A DNA stretch of 64,000 nucleotides, taken from contig NC_133558.1 of the NCBI RefSeq assembly GCF_048773025.1, forward strand, positions 39,838,501 through 39,902,500, given 5' to 3'. The position numbers were made by a program, and so were the translations under genes. Each line of letters starts with the position of its first letter. Positions within the stretch are counted from its first letter, which is position 1. Below, piece after piece: positions 50,140-61,311 of the stretch. Source of the DNA: Camelus bactrianus. Taxonomy: Eukaryota > Chordata > Mammalia > Artiodactyla > Camelidae. Under the pieces are notes generated by a model. That model did not search any database. It saw only the letters and a program-made list of their open reading frames with translations, and was not told the DNA's origin.

Positions 50140-51723
50140 CTGCGAGGATCGCAAAGCACAGATTTCATTCATTTCATTTCCTTCCTAAGTGATGTGTATT
50201 TTTAAAGTTGCTACAATAGTAAACAGATTGTCCCATTAAACTGTGTTTTGACACCAAAAAATACGTCAGCGCAGACCTACTGTAAACAATTACAGTTTAA
50301 AACTGTCCTAAAGAAGGACGTACGTGCCTGGGGGGCCCTTAACTAACAAGTACTTCAAAGTGGGGAGAGTCAGAGATGGAGACGCCCCCACAGAGGATCC
50401 CCGCTGCCTTCTGCACTGGCTGCATCTAGACATGCCCTCAGGAAACCAGTTTAGAAATAAAAAATAAACCATCCCTCAAAGCCACTTTCAAGCATTTGCT
50501 TTCACCCCCCTTATACACACATTTCACTCACTACCTGGGAGAAATTAAGCATGCGGCACTGAGGAACAGTTTAGAGCCACCACCTCTGGGGGGCACCAGG
50601 CGGCAGAGTCAATGGTGGGAAAGAACTATGACAGCACCAGGGGCAATTTCAAGTGTCCCCCAATTTCCCAAAGCTCACTTTGTTACTTTGCTTTTACCAG
50701 AGGCCTACATCAGCACCTGTTTTCCATAACCAAAAAAAACTCAAGTGGATTTTCACTTTTATGAAAAAAAAGCAAAAAGCCAGAATAGCACTGGGTGTTT
50801 GTTGTAGCCCGAGCCATCAGAGGGGCAATGAGCACCCCGAGCAGCGAGAGGGGCCCCACCGAGCTCCTTCCGCAGAACCACACTCAGTATCCCGGCATCA
50901 CGCCGCCGCGGCTTTGGACTGTGTCTGTGAGCGCCTGTGCTTTATGCATATTTATTTCACGCATCCACCAGCAAGACGTGTCCTAAGGTAACTGCCTCTT
51001 TGCTTTACACCGACAACTTTCATAGAAACACTCTCCTTTCGGATAGCGGGGACACCTGTAGCTTATCCTGTTATTCAGGCACCGGAGGTGGGACCTGCCC
51101 TTTCTGTCTTCCACACACCCCCTCGGGCAGGCCACCATATTCTTTTTAGCCACTTTGTGAACCACTATACTGCCCGTCACCCCTATGTGAATTTCCACCT
51201 ATTCCCCAAGCATGCCTTTACATAGCGGAGACAAACTTAGAAGGATACAGCACTTCATCTCGGTGCCCACAAGCGGTGACACCAAATATCACAATCAAGA
51301 AAGTAAATTCACCAAACACCAGAATGGGGCCCCTTGGGCTTACGTTGTACTCTTCCAAAACACAGTTAATTTTAAACTTAGTAACATTTCTATTTATGGG
51401 AATTCCAGCTAGAAATTTTGTGATAATACGGCTGTCTAAATAACAAAGTTTGCAAAACCCCTAGCTTAAAGACCAGATCAGGTTAAATATATACATATAT
51501 AAAACATAAAGTCATGTAAAAGCAACAAAAGGCAGGGAGATGCAAACTGCCCTGGACTGACATTTTAAAGGAGAGTTCATTTACTAACACCATTTCCCAA
51601 AATTACACTATCTAGTTAGCTCTCACCTGCTACTCACCTCATGAACCTGGCTCAGTAAGAATTATGCCTAAGAGGCAAATTAATGACCTAAATTGTTTTC
51701 TATAATTCTACGTTTTGACTTAC
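50140..51723 (-). other. Intron
   Basis: 1.6 kb intron. No repeat or exon recognised with confidence. A locally GC-richer patch lies near 50800-50930. Confidence 0.55.
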
Positions 51724-51929
51724 GAGTTTAGTTGGCTTGCCAATGACATTCCATTTTCTAGCTCTTCCAGGTACAGCTGCCTGTATTTTTCCAATTCTTT
51801 TTCATTACAGTCAAACTGAAAAGTTTTACTTTTCAGTTCAGTTTCCAGATCTTTAACTCTGTGTTCCATTTGACTTACTGAAGCACGTTTATACTCTCTT
51901 AACAGGTCTTCTTGAGATGCTGCTTGGGC
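51724..51929 (-). CDS. ANKRD26-like, coiled-coil exon
   Basis: 206-bp exon. The acceptor is TTTGCTGTAG and the donor GTAAGT. It encodes 68 residues starting AQAASQEDLLREYKRASVSQ, then MEHRVKDLETELKSKTF and ELEKYRQLYLEELENGMSLA. The family equivalent is AQAASQENLEQLREN, SQMELRIKDLESELSK, LEKYKQLYLEELKVRKSLS. The heptad-like pattern rich in E, K and L indicates coiled coil. Phase 0 in and phase 2 out, matching the exon at 49926-50139. No stop or frameshift. Confidence 0.88.
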
Positions 51930-52503
51930 CTACAGCAAATTAAAAGGATACAGTTTTAAAAATACTTATAACCTGAGTAATTACATTTGTTCCCTTTAGT
52001 TTTGAGTCAGTGATTCAGAGAGCAATTTTAAGTGTGAAAAAAAGCTGAACTTTAAAATACTTACCATCAATGTCAAGTGAATTAAATCTGAATTACAAAA
52101 TTCAAGTTGAATCACTCTTCTACTAGTACTCATGTGATGTGATAGTTCAAAGAATAATAGGATCAGTTTAAAACTTTAACAATTGAACAATACAACCCAA
52201 CAGTAATCGCAGAGTGTGGTACAGTATTTGAATCACAATATATTCTTTTCCTCCTAGTCGTCTTGATTTACACCAATTGGTCTTAAAAATGATTCTCTAG
52301 TGAGAGTTGTTCCGAAAGGTCAGTTTAGTGGTAGTAATGGTGGAAACTGAATTATTTAAAGGGAGTAACAAATGCGGCCTTCCTTCCAGAAATCTACAAA
52401 ACAAACCGCTATATGGGAAGTAGAGGAAACACATAAAACGTACACATCCGAACTGTAATTCTCAGCGAAGTGAGTTACAGCACGTTACAGATCAATGCTT
52501 CAC
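51930..52503 (-). other. Intron
   Basis: 574-bp A/T-rich intron. Nothing recognised inside. Confidence 0.6.
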
Positions 52504-52866
52504 CTGTAAAAACTGGCTGATTTCTTCCAATTTTTCTGCAATATGCTGTCTTGCTTGTTCTTCAGTCTCCTGTCTGTACTGCACGACTTGACTGAGTTCT
52601 TTCAGTTTTTCCACTACATCCCGTCTTGCTCGCTCCTCAGTCTCCCGTTGGTACCGCTCCACTGGACTGCGTTCCACTGCGTTCATTTCCAGGTGATGCC
52701 TGAGGTGCACTACTTCTTCTTCCAACTGCTTTGTCTTCTCCTCCAGTGTGTCAGATTTCTTTTGCAATTCTTTCATAAATATCTCCTTTAGAAAACGTTG
52801 AGTTTCTGCACCCAGATGGAGAAGTACTGAAGATGCAGATTTCACTTTTGCTGGAAGATCAGCATT
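52504..52866 (-). CDS. ANKRD26-like, coiled-coil exon with internal duplication
   Basis: 363-bp, 121-residue exon with acceptor TTCTTCATGCAG and donor GTGAAG, phase 0 at both ends. It opens NADLPAKVKSASSVLLHL (family: DDLTAELETASSKCLHL) and continues with KTKQLEEEVVHLRHHLEMN (family: KKLEQEVINLRSHMEVN). The next segment is present twice in tandem: ERYQRETEERARRDVVEKL(KELSQVV) followed by QYRQETEEQARQHIAEKL(EEISQFLQ). Family members known to me have one copy (EQYKREIEERARQEIVEKLKE). The extra 26 residues (78 bp) keep the reading frame and extend the coiled coil. Confidence 0.88.
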
Positions 52867-53649
52867 CTGCATGAAGAAGATAAAATTGTTTGGTAATGAG
52901 GTTAGCAGACTGAGAACAGCCTAACTCTAACCCAGCATCAAAGGTTGAAATAAATTCAGTTCCAATAAAATGGTATCTGCCTTGTGGAATGGAGAAACTC
53001 AAGTTACTCAGAAAATCAAGAAAAAAGTTCAAACCACCAAGAGTCACAAAACAATACTGTTTACTGTCATCGTCTTTGTTATACATTTGTACTTGATTTT
53101 ACACTCTTATTTTTCTGTAAATTGGTTCACGTCTTTCCTACAGAAAATGACTACAAGGCACCTCTTAGTAGAAAGTCTCTTACCCCTTCCTCCCCCAAGT
53201 CTTAACTCTCCATGACTTTTAAAGTTTTAGGGAGATCATACTGAGTTACTTAGGGCTGAATTAATAAATGCCTCCCAAAACAAGACTTTGAAAAAAAGAC
53301 TGCAATTAATACATCTTACAAATATGGGTTCTAATGCCATAAGCCTTTCTCTGAACCACAAATACTTCATGCTTATTTGAATTGCATTCCAAGGAGCAAT
53401 GAGCGATTCGCAGAGTTAAGGAGAAACCCATCTCCTAGCGTAGTGGTTTTAAGGTGATCCATACATTTTTCTAAAGAAAAAAGCCTTAATTCTTGTAATC
53501 CTTTGTGGCTCTCCACAAAACAAGAGAAGATACTCAACAAAAACAAACAAATACTTGCTGGAATTTCAGTGACATTGACTTGGAAGAACTACTTTCCTTC
53601 AGATAGAAGGATTATTTGGTAAAACAAGGCAGGCGGAGATGGTGGTTGT

Positions 53650-55850
53650 AAAACAACTCTACAAATTCCTTGACACTTCCCCTGTGAAATTCCCTCCCCT
53701 GAAGTATGTACTGGCCTCAGTCAACTGGTTTCTAGGGGACAGAATGTGGGGGCACTGCTGTGTGATTTCTAAGGTTAAATGGCTTCTGACTTTCACTCCG
53801 TAGGGTTGCTCACCCTTAGAACCCAGCCACCACATTGTGAAGCTCAGGCCACCTACTGAGTCTTTGTACACGCAGCTGTCCCAGCTGATGACCCCAGGGA
53901 ATGTCCTTAACCAAAGCCAGCTCCAACTTCCAGATATGAGCATAAACAAGCCTTTAGATTATTCTAGTGCCCGCTTGATGCCAAGTGGAGAAGAAATGAG
54001 CTGGCTCCACTAAGCCTTGTCTAAATACAGATTTGTGAACCAAGCAGATGCTGTTTTGAGTCACCAGGTTTGGAGGCAGTTTATTATATAAATTATTAGC
54101 AATAAATAACTGGCACAGATACTGATGTTAAAAATGGGGCACAGCCATTAAAAAGGAACCCAAAATGTGGGGATGCCTTTGAACCTGGAGGTAGGTGAAA
54201 CCTGAACAGATGTAGAGAAGAGTAAGAGTGAAAATCCAAAGTGTCCCCGAGACTGTGAGTGGAAGCCTGAGGGCCCTTGAAGGGCTGAGTGACGGCTTCT
54301 AGGCCAGGGAAGAAAATGACACTGAAACCGGAGGAAACGGGACTCTTGCTACCGAACAGCTGAAAGTAAAATTGATGAGAGAGATAAGCTAAAACAAACA
54401 AACAAAAAGATTATTAAATAGAAAGGAACCAGGACTCACAGGGTTCGAATATCTGTATCCCATTTAAAGCATCCCCACATGCCCAATTGTCACATAATGG
54501 GTAAGCAGAGAAATGGCTTCCAGGCTAAGATCAAATCTAGGGTGCTGCCAGGAAAACAGTCTAAAGACGAAGCCAAGATTCTGTTAAGACCTTGGAAAGA
54601 TTTAAGGTGCCGCCTCAAATTCCTTTAAAGATCTTAAAAGCATAAGAATTTCAAAGGCATGGTCCCACAACAGCTTCACAGGAAGCCCAAGGTGAAGAGT
54701 TTATCTCAAAAAGACGTGAGAGTAGCTTTTCCAATGGCATGAACCCAATAAAATTCACAGGAAACTCAAAGTTTTAAAGAGAAGTGTGGTAGCAAAAACA
54801 CTGCTTGCTAGCTTGGACTGAAAGAGACAAAAGATAGTGCAAAATGGGAAGAGGCCTTTGGGTTTTTCTTAGAAGGTCTACAAGGAGGAAGCTGGCTTGA
54901 GAGAACTACTCAGCTGCAAACACAGGTCACTGCTCATGAAAGGGACAGAACAAAGAGCTCAGAGAGGGCAGCGGAGAACCCCTCCCAGGGATAGGACTAA
55001 GTCCTAATCAAAGAGCCGGCAGCATCAGGCTGCATTTCAGAACTGCTACAGACCACCGTGCCTCCCATCTTCCATCTGTGAGTGAGGGAGTCCTTAGCAG
55101 TTTAGCAGAATGTCGGGTGTGTGGTGGCGAATAACCCGTGTCTCCTTATCCCCAAGCCCCAGCACTGAGAGGAGTGTACCCAAGGGGCCGTACTCCAGAA
55201 ACCACGCGCAGGAACCTCAGCCCCACCTGGACCTGATGAAGATGGGAAAGTAAGACCCTGGACTGGAGCCTGAGCCTAACACCACAGCGACCGAGTCCTG
55301 CTCAGGGACTGAGTGGGGATAAGCGGATTTCTCGTATGGAAGCAGTAAGAAAACATTGTGGCTAGTGAGTAGATTATGCTGGTTTTTGAATGTCTCCATA
55401 CATTTTAAAAGTTAATTCCATAAAAAAGGTAGAATGTGGGCCAACCTTAAGTGCCCTGCTCCTAATGAACAGAAAACGGTGAGAGGGGCACCGAGTGAAC
55501 TGCAGGGCAGGTTTGAAAAGGCAGTTCAGCTTCTGCCTCGCTCTTAACCCGGAACCCAGTCTCAGGTGGGCACGCTCAGGCCACAGAGACAGCTTAGGTG
55601 TTCCAGGGGAGGTGGTCCACCTGCCCGCCCCACCAAAGCCACAGCCCACTGCCAACATCAACCATCAGACATCACTGGGTGAATCTTCAAGTGATTCCAG
55701 ACCCCCGCCTTTGAGCTGCCCCACCTGAAGCTGAGAGGAATAGAGGCCAGCTGTCTTGGCCACACTTTTCCTAAGTGTAGGTTGTGAACAAAATAAATGC
55801 TTATTTAAGCCACTGAACTTTGGGGAGTTTGTTAGGCAAAAACAGATAAA
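53650..55850 (+). mobile_element. Old LTR retroelement fossil, MaLR (MLT1-like)
   Basis: Two LTR-like segments in the same orientation (about 53650-54115 and about 55440-55850) with an internal-like region between. The LTR style is recognisable from phrases such as AACCCAGCCACCACATTGTG, AAGCCACTGAACTTTGGGGA and an AATAAA-bearing end. It is a broken, very diverged remnant, probably dating from around the placental radiation. Family assignment is from consensus style only. Confidence 0.45.
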
Positions 55851-57204
55851 CAGAAAAGTGGATGAATGAAGACAGTAAGAAATGTAACTTGAATATAGTA
55901 GAAATTGGTCTCCTATAAAATGGAAAGTAACAAACGTTGAGATTCACTTATTAATGACAAAGTGCTGATGAGAACAAGCAGATAACTTAAAGAAAGACCT
56001 AAGAACTAGTGAGAAGGAAGGTACTTCAGAGTTCCCTCCAATTACAGTTTCTTACAAATTGGCATGTATTTCACAATTTCTCCTCAACTTTGAGGATGAG
56101 GAAGACTGGTAAGCAAGGAGACATAGGATTTGAAGGCTAATAACTGAAAAACAACTAGAAACAGTTTACCAAAATCAGCCTTTTTACCTCATTTCAATTA
56201 ACTGAACTTCTAAGAGACAGGCAGCTTTGAGAATTTATTAATCTAGCACTCACTCTTCATTTTCCTTTCCTCAGAGAGAAAATAAAATATTATGGAACCG
56301 TAAGTGTAGTGTCCTTTGGCAGTATTTAAATTATAAATACCATTTTTCCTTTACCTTACTTCAAAGCTGGTTGGTAAGGGAAGGTAAGACTGTCTCAGCT
56401 TTATGTTGTAGCACAATGCTTCTCCGTATCACACAGAGTGGCTTTGAACTTTTGAAATTCAAATTACTAATCTGTTACCTGTTTCTGATAAACTGATTGA
56501 ATATTATCTAATTTTTAACAGCTGTACTCTTGAAAAATTTTCCTTGGATGGGATGAAGTATTTATTTCACTAATTATGCATTCAGCTATAGAATACAGCT
56601 AGGCATCTCTCTTCTTAAGTAAAAGGAGGTAGACACAGGGAGCTGAGAGTGCAGGATCTACACCAAGAACAAGATCGGCACCAGTGTTACACACAAGAAC
56701 CAAGCCAAAAGAGGACTTCATTGTGAACCGCAATATGGATTAGAGAGGCTTCCAAAGAGGAAGGTTGAATTAATCTTTTCCAGGCTTAATCTTTTGCCTC
56801 TAGATAGTGAAATCTATGGATGACTCTATGAATTATAAGTGCATCATAATGAAGTATATTGCAGACTGAGTCAGCAGATCCCATGACCATGATTTGATGG
56901 AAACTGGAGTGAAGTGGGAGGCACTGGGTGAGAAACTAAAGGTCTGAATGGGTGGGGGATGGACTTTATCTTTGCAAGCCTACTTTCTGTCCTGTCAGAG
57001 TCAGCAAGGCATAAGCTGGCCACAGGCCCCTTCAGGAAGCAGGAGGTCTCCACAGAAGTGGAGTTACAGACATTCCACGACACTGACTTTTTATTACTAT
57101 GTAAGACAACGGGTAATATGCAAGATGACTCGGAAAGAGTTCTCATAACATCTGACTTGGTACTGGCATAGGACAGACATAGATCAATGCATCACCACTG
57201 AGAA

Positions 57205-58451
57205 TCTAAAAGAAACCCTCACATTTACGGTCAACTGATTTTCAATACGAGTGTCAAAATAACTGAATGAGACAGTAATAGTCTTTTTAACAAATGGTAC
57301 TGGGGCAACTGGATATCCACAGGCAAAAGATCAAAATTCGACCTCTACCTCATACAATACATACAAAACTAACTCAAAATGAAAGAGCTGAAACTACAAA
57401 ATTCTTAGAAGAAAACACAGGTGTGTGTCTTCATGACTGGATCTGGCACTTGTTTCTTAGGTAGGATAGTGAAAGACAGAAATAGATTAACTGAACTTCA
57501 TCAATATTAAAAACTTCTAGTCTTCAAAAGACACCATCAAGTAGGTAAAAAGGCAATCTCCTGAATAGGAGGAAATACTCGAAAATCCTACATCTGATCA
57601 AAGATTTGAACCCAGGATACAAAAAGAACTCTTACAATTCGATCATAAAAAGACAATCCAATTTTAAAATGGGCAAAAACCTGAACAGACACGTCTTCAA
57701 AGCAGATACACAAATGGATAAGCGCATGGAAAGACCCCCAACATTCTCAGTCATCAGAAAAATGCAAATCAAAACACAATGAGATGCCAGTTCACACCCA
57801 CCAGGAGAGCTAATGACCAGTGTTGACAGGGATGCATAGAAACTGGGAGAATTACACACTTTGGATAAAAATGTTAAATGGTGCAGCCACTCTGGAATAT
57901 GGCAGTCCCTCAAAAGGTTACACAGTTACCGTGTGACCCATACGACAGCGTTTCCACCCTTAAGTCTGTTCCCCAAAGAAATGAAACATGTTTACACCAA
58001 AACTTGGACAGAAGTGTTCGCAGCAGCATTATTAACAATAGGCAAAACCAAGAGGCAGCCCAAAGGTCCATCAACTGACGGATGGATAAACGGTTTAGCC
58101 CAACCGAGTAATGTTCGACAATAAACAGAAATGGAAATACTGACAAGAGCTGTAACATGGATGAACCTTGAAGACGTTTTGTCAAATGAAAAAAGCTAAT
58201 CATGAAGGACCACACAGCATGTGATTCCATCCATGGGAAACACCCAGAACAGGCACATCTATAGAGACAGAAGTCAGCCTGGTGGCTGCCGGGGGCTGAG
58301 GGGGACGGGGGCTGGGGGTGATGGCCAAGGGATGCAGGCTTTCTTTTTGGGGTGATGGGAATGTTCTAAAATTGACTGTGGTGACAGCTGAACATCTCTG
58401 GATATACTAGGAGATACTAACTATGCATCCTAAATGGGTGACTTAAATGAT
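57205..58451 (+). mobile_element. L1 fragment (end of ORF2 and 3' region)
   Basis: Decayed L1 in plus orientation. Typical ORF2-end phrases are visible: AACAAATGGTACTGGGGCAA, CTTCATCAATATTAAAAACT, AATGCAAATCAAAACACAAT, CCACTCTGGAATATGGCAGT, GGATGAACCTTGAAGACGTT. Stops and indels break the frame and the 5' part is missing. The 3' tail resumes at 58593 after the SINE and ends with ATATCTCAATAAAG near 58617. Confidence 0.9.
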
Positions 58452-58460
58452 ACGTGAATT

Positions 58461-58592
58461 TTTTTTTTTTTTTTGGTGGCGGGAAGTAATTAGGTTTTAC
58501 TTACTTATTTTTAGAGGAGGTACAGGGGATCGAACCCAGGACCTTGTGTATGCTAAGCATGCACCCTACCACTTGAGTTATGCAATCCCCCC
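58461..58592 (-). mobile_element. Camelid tRNA-derived SINE inserted in L1
   Basis: Second vic-1-type SINE. On the minus strand: CATGCTTAGCATACACAAGG, B-box region GGTTCGATCCC, tail with AAATAAGTAAGTAAAACC and an A-run (T-run at 58459-58474). It interrupts the L1 3' tail. TACGTGAATT (58451-58460) and TATGTCAATT (58593-58602) look like a slightly diverged target-site duplication. Confidence 0.88.
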
Positions 58593-58620
58593 TATGTCAA
58601 TTATATCTCAATAAAGTTAA
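58593..58620 (+). mobile_element. L1 3' tail, continued after the SINE
   Basis: TATGTCAATTATATCTCAAT followed by AAAGTTAAG is the expected continuation of the L1 3' end at 58451. Confidence 0.75.
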
Positions 58621-59163
58621 GAAAAAATCCAAAGGCAGGATCTAGACAATTTTCCTAATTCTCTATTTTGGGTGTATAGACGTCACCTGAACTTCTCCAT
58701 GCTTTGACAACATACGTAAAATGAAGAGAAAATGAAGGCAATGCCTAACTTCAACTGGTTTGTATAATGACCTTTCTGCACAAGTTACTCTGAAATCCAT
58801 GAAATCAATACACACAGATTCTATATCCATTCACAAAAGTGAAGAGACATGACAATTTTCTGGAACATGCCATGAAACATTATCCTCTGATTTTATCTAG
58901 CTGGCCTCATTGTGGTGAGAGATCACTAAAAAATACTGTTTAGTAGGGAAAAAAAGTTAACTTCTGTGAGGAAAGATGTATAATTCTCAACTCATCTAAG
59001 GGTAAATACTATAAGAGAAACATAAAGAAATGGCAGAATGAAAGTCAAAGTTTAAGAAACAAGTACATCATAAAGATAATAAAAGTGTAATTATAATGAA
59101 GATACAGAAGAAAGCTGTCCCTGAAAAGCTAGTGTCCTGCAACGCTCTGCGCTGCACACTCAC

Positions 59164-59343
59164 GGCCGACGTGCTAGGTTTCACACGTACTGGGTTCGCA
59201 GTTTGATGTGACCTCCTCTCTGACTCCTGCTTCTCATTTTCTGAGTTAGTGTGATGATGTGCTGTCACCTCCAGGGAAGCTTCCAACATGGACACTTTCT
59301 TTCGGGTGTCAGTCAGCTCTTGCTGGAGCTGTCTCATACAGGC
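59164..59343 (-). CDS. ANKRD26-like, coiled-coil exon
   Basis: 180-bp exon with acceptor TATCTTTTTAG and donor GTGAGT. It begins ACMRQLQQELTDTRKKVSML, then EASLEVTAHHHTNSENEKQE, and ends NPVRVKPSTSA. The family reads VVVRQLQQELADTLKKQSMS, EASLEVTSRYRINLEDETQD here, so the first 35 residues align well. The last 20 are diverged. Phase 0 at both ends with the chosen donor. The frame stays open past it, so a donor a few codons earlier is possible. It should join directly to 52504-52866 if no exon is hidden between. Confidence 0.8.
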
Positions 59344-60798
59344 CTAAAAAGATAACTCTGTTACTGATTTTTAAGTCACCTTATCATTAAGTTACATTAA
59401 TAACATATAACTCCAACATATGGACTTTGAGAACTATCCCCACAGACATCAGTTCACCTTCTCTTCCTCACAGGCACACATTCCTGTTTACTGAATTTCA
59501 TTAAAGACACAGAAGGCGTGACCCTCCTGCCTTACTGACAGTAAGTTAACTTAGACAATGGATGCTGCCCCACCAGCCATTCCCTGCCCCTCCCAGGAAA
59601 TGGCCAAGCTTTACCCCCACTGAAGTCTCAAACAGAAAGGGGTGTGTAGGTGGGATGAGTGGCGGTAAGTTCCACACTGTGGAACATTCTCCCTCTTTCT
59701 CATTAGAGGCTTAAGTTCAGAGTTCTTCACATATTCAATCTGGTGTTTAAATCCTTCCAATAGACTCCTATCTCACAATAAAAATGAGGTTATTCCAATG
59801 GCCTTTGGGGACCCGAGACAACCTGGCCTCCCCTGCCTCCTGGACTGCAGCTCCTACACTCCCCCGACACCTCCCACTCACTCCCTTCCTGCCACTCAGG
59901 ACTCGGCCTGCTCCTCCCTCAGTCTGACAATGGGACCCCAGTGCCAAACTCGTACATCACAGAGCGCTCCAGTTCCTCTGTACTGGACAAACTTAGTTCC
60001 AAGTGACAGTAACTGAGCCTTGAAATGAGAATTGTGAGCACATTATTTGAAAAAATATTCAAAGTAAATTAAAAATAGAACAGGGGAGACTAAGTCAAAC
60101 ACAGTTTTGCTAAAATTTACGCATTGTCCCAAATTATGACTGAATGAAAAGTAGATGCCTTTAAGGAGTGGAGAGGTCATAACAATACATGATTTGAGAT
60201 GGAAATATTTCTAAATTTAATTCCAATTGACATGAATAAAAGTAAGATTATATCAACTAGAAATATATGAAAAGCTACTAACGAAAAGTACAAGATACAG
60301 CATTTACACATCAGTTCATCTGGGAAATCTGGATTGGACTGTCAAGGTAATCCACACAATTGAATCTTTTCTCTTTTTTTTTTCTTTTACTTTTTGTGTT
60401 CACACAACTGAATCTTAATTTCAAAACACTCATTTTAGGTCTGAGCATTTCATTTATCTGCTTCGTCACGATACTAAAATGTGGTGACAGGAAGATTAAA
60501 ATGATTTGGGCACTGTAAGAGTAAATTACTAAGACCTTCCTGTATCTATCAACAACTTAGAGCTTAACCTCTTAAAATTTCAGGTGACACGGCATCTTTA
60601 CTCAAAGTGAAGCACCTCTCAGGTCCAATTTTTGTTTGCTGGATACAAGATATGCTTTTAGGCTGCTTTTACAGTGTATATATTTATAGCCCGCACATTT
60701 TTTATATTCAACTAGTTTCAACGTTTAGCTTCCATCAGATACTACTTTGAATTTTCTTTGAGGAAGTCTGAAAATTAGTTCTCTTTCTGGGTACTTAC
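59344..60798 (-). other. Intron
   Basis: 1.45 kb intron. Around 59780-59960 a C-rich stretch (GGCCTCCCCTGCCTCCTGG and similar) resembles an old LINE2-type repeat, weakly. A T-run lies at 60373-60382. No exon seen. Confidence 0.5.
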
Positions 60799-61311
60799 TT
60801 CCATTTCTGCTCTGTCAGTTTCATACTGATACAGTCTTTCTTTTATACGTTGGCATTCATTGATTAACTCCTTGTTTCCTTCCTCCAGCTTCAGAACTCG
60901 TCTGCTCATGGCTTCAAGTTTTCCCATGTGATCCAGAAACGGCTCTGGGATATTAAGTATTGTCTTTTTACTTTTCGCTTCATTTTGAGCAACATCCAGT
61001 TGCTGTCGAAGCAACACGTTTTCACTTTGTAGTTCGAATACTCTCTCCTCCAAGAATGCCTGCTTTCCAATGTATTTGTTGACTTTCCCTTGTTTGCTTT
61101 GAGACAAGGGTTCAGTTTCCTTGTTTGAATGCTGGGCTTCGCCTCGGTTTCTACGCACACATTCTAATACCAACGTCGTTTGTCTAAGAGCATCTCTCCT
61201 GGGATGGAGCTCAATTTCTTGGCCACGGAATTGACGTTCAGCTTCAGGAAGTTGCTGAGGAAGCACCTCGCTGCTATCTTTTGGGTCAGACAGCTCAAAA
61301 TCCATTGTGTC
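60799..61311 (-). CDS. ANKRD26-like, long coiled-coil exon (CCDC144C-type domain)
   Basis: 513-bp, 171-residue exon, the largest visible. Acceptor TTTCACTTACAG, donor GTAAGT, phase 0 at both ends, fully open. It starts DTMDFELSDPKDSSEVLPQQ and contains RQFRGQEIELHPRRDAL, QGKVNKYIGKQAFLEERVFE, LQSENVLLRQQLDVAQNEAK and EEGNKELINECQRIKERLYQ before ending YETDRAEME. These match the ANKRD26/CCDC144 segment with KVNKYIGKQESLEERLSQLQ, SENMLLRQQLDDAQNKADSK and ERNKELINECNHLKERMYQ. It forms a continuous coiled coil. Substitutions at usually fixed positions (ETEPLSQ for EIEHMYQ) suggest a diverged paralog rather than the main orthologue. The open frame extends upstream through the acceptor, but the splice signal and phase favour this start. 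Confidence 0.9.

Larger units (their letters stand above)
52867..59163 (-). other. Large repeat-filled intron; expected coiled-coil exon not seen
   Basis: 6.3 kb between two phase-0 exons. Repeats fill much of it: an old MaLR-like LTR element (53650-55850) and an L1 fragment split by a SINE (57205-58620). In relatives I recall about 150 residues of coiled coil lying between the flanking coding segments. I find no stretch here that encodes them, so they have been lost or have decayed beyond recognition. The remainder (52867-53649, 55851-57204, 58621-59163) holds nothing I recognise. Confidence 0.55.

Noticed and set aside
57861-58124. Open frames near the L1 ORF2 end as a host gene
   Set aside because: They are pieces of a decayed L1 reverse-transcriptase reading frame.
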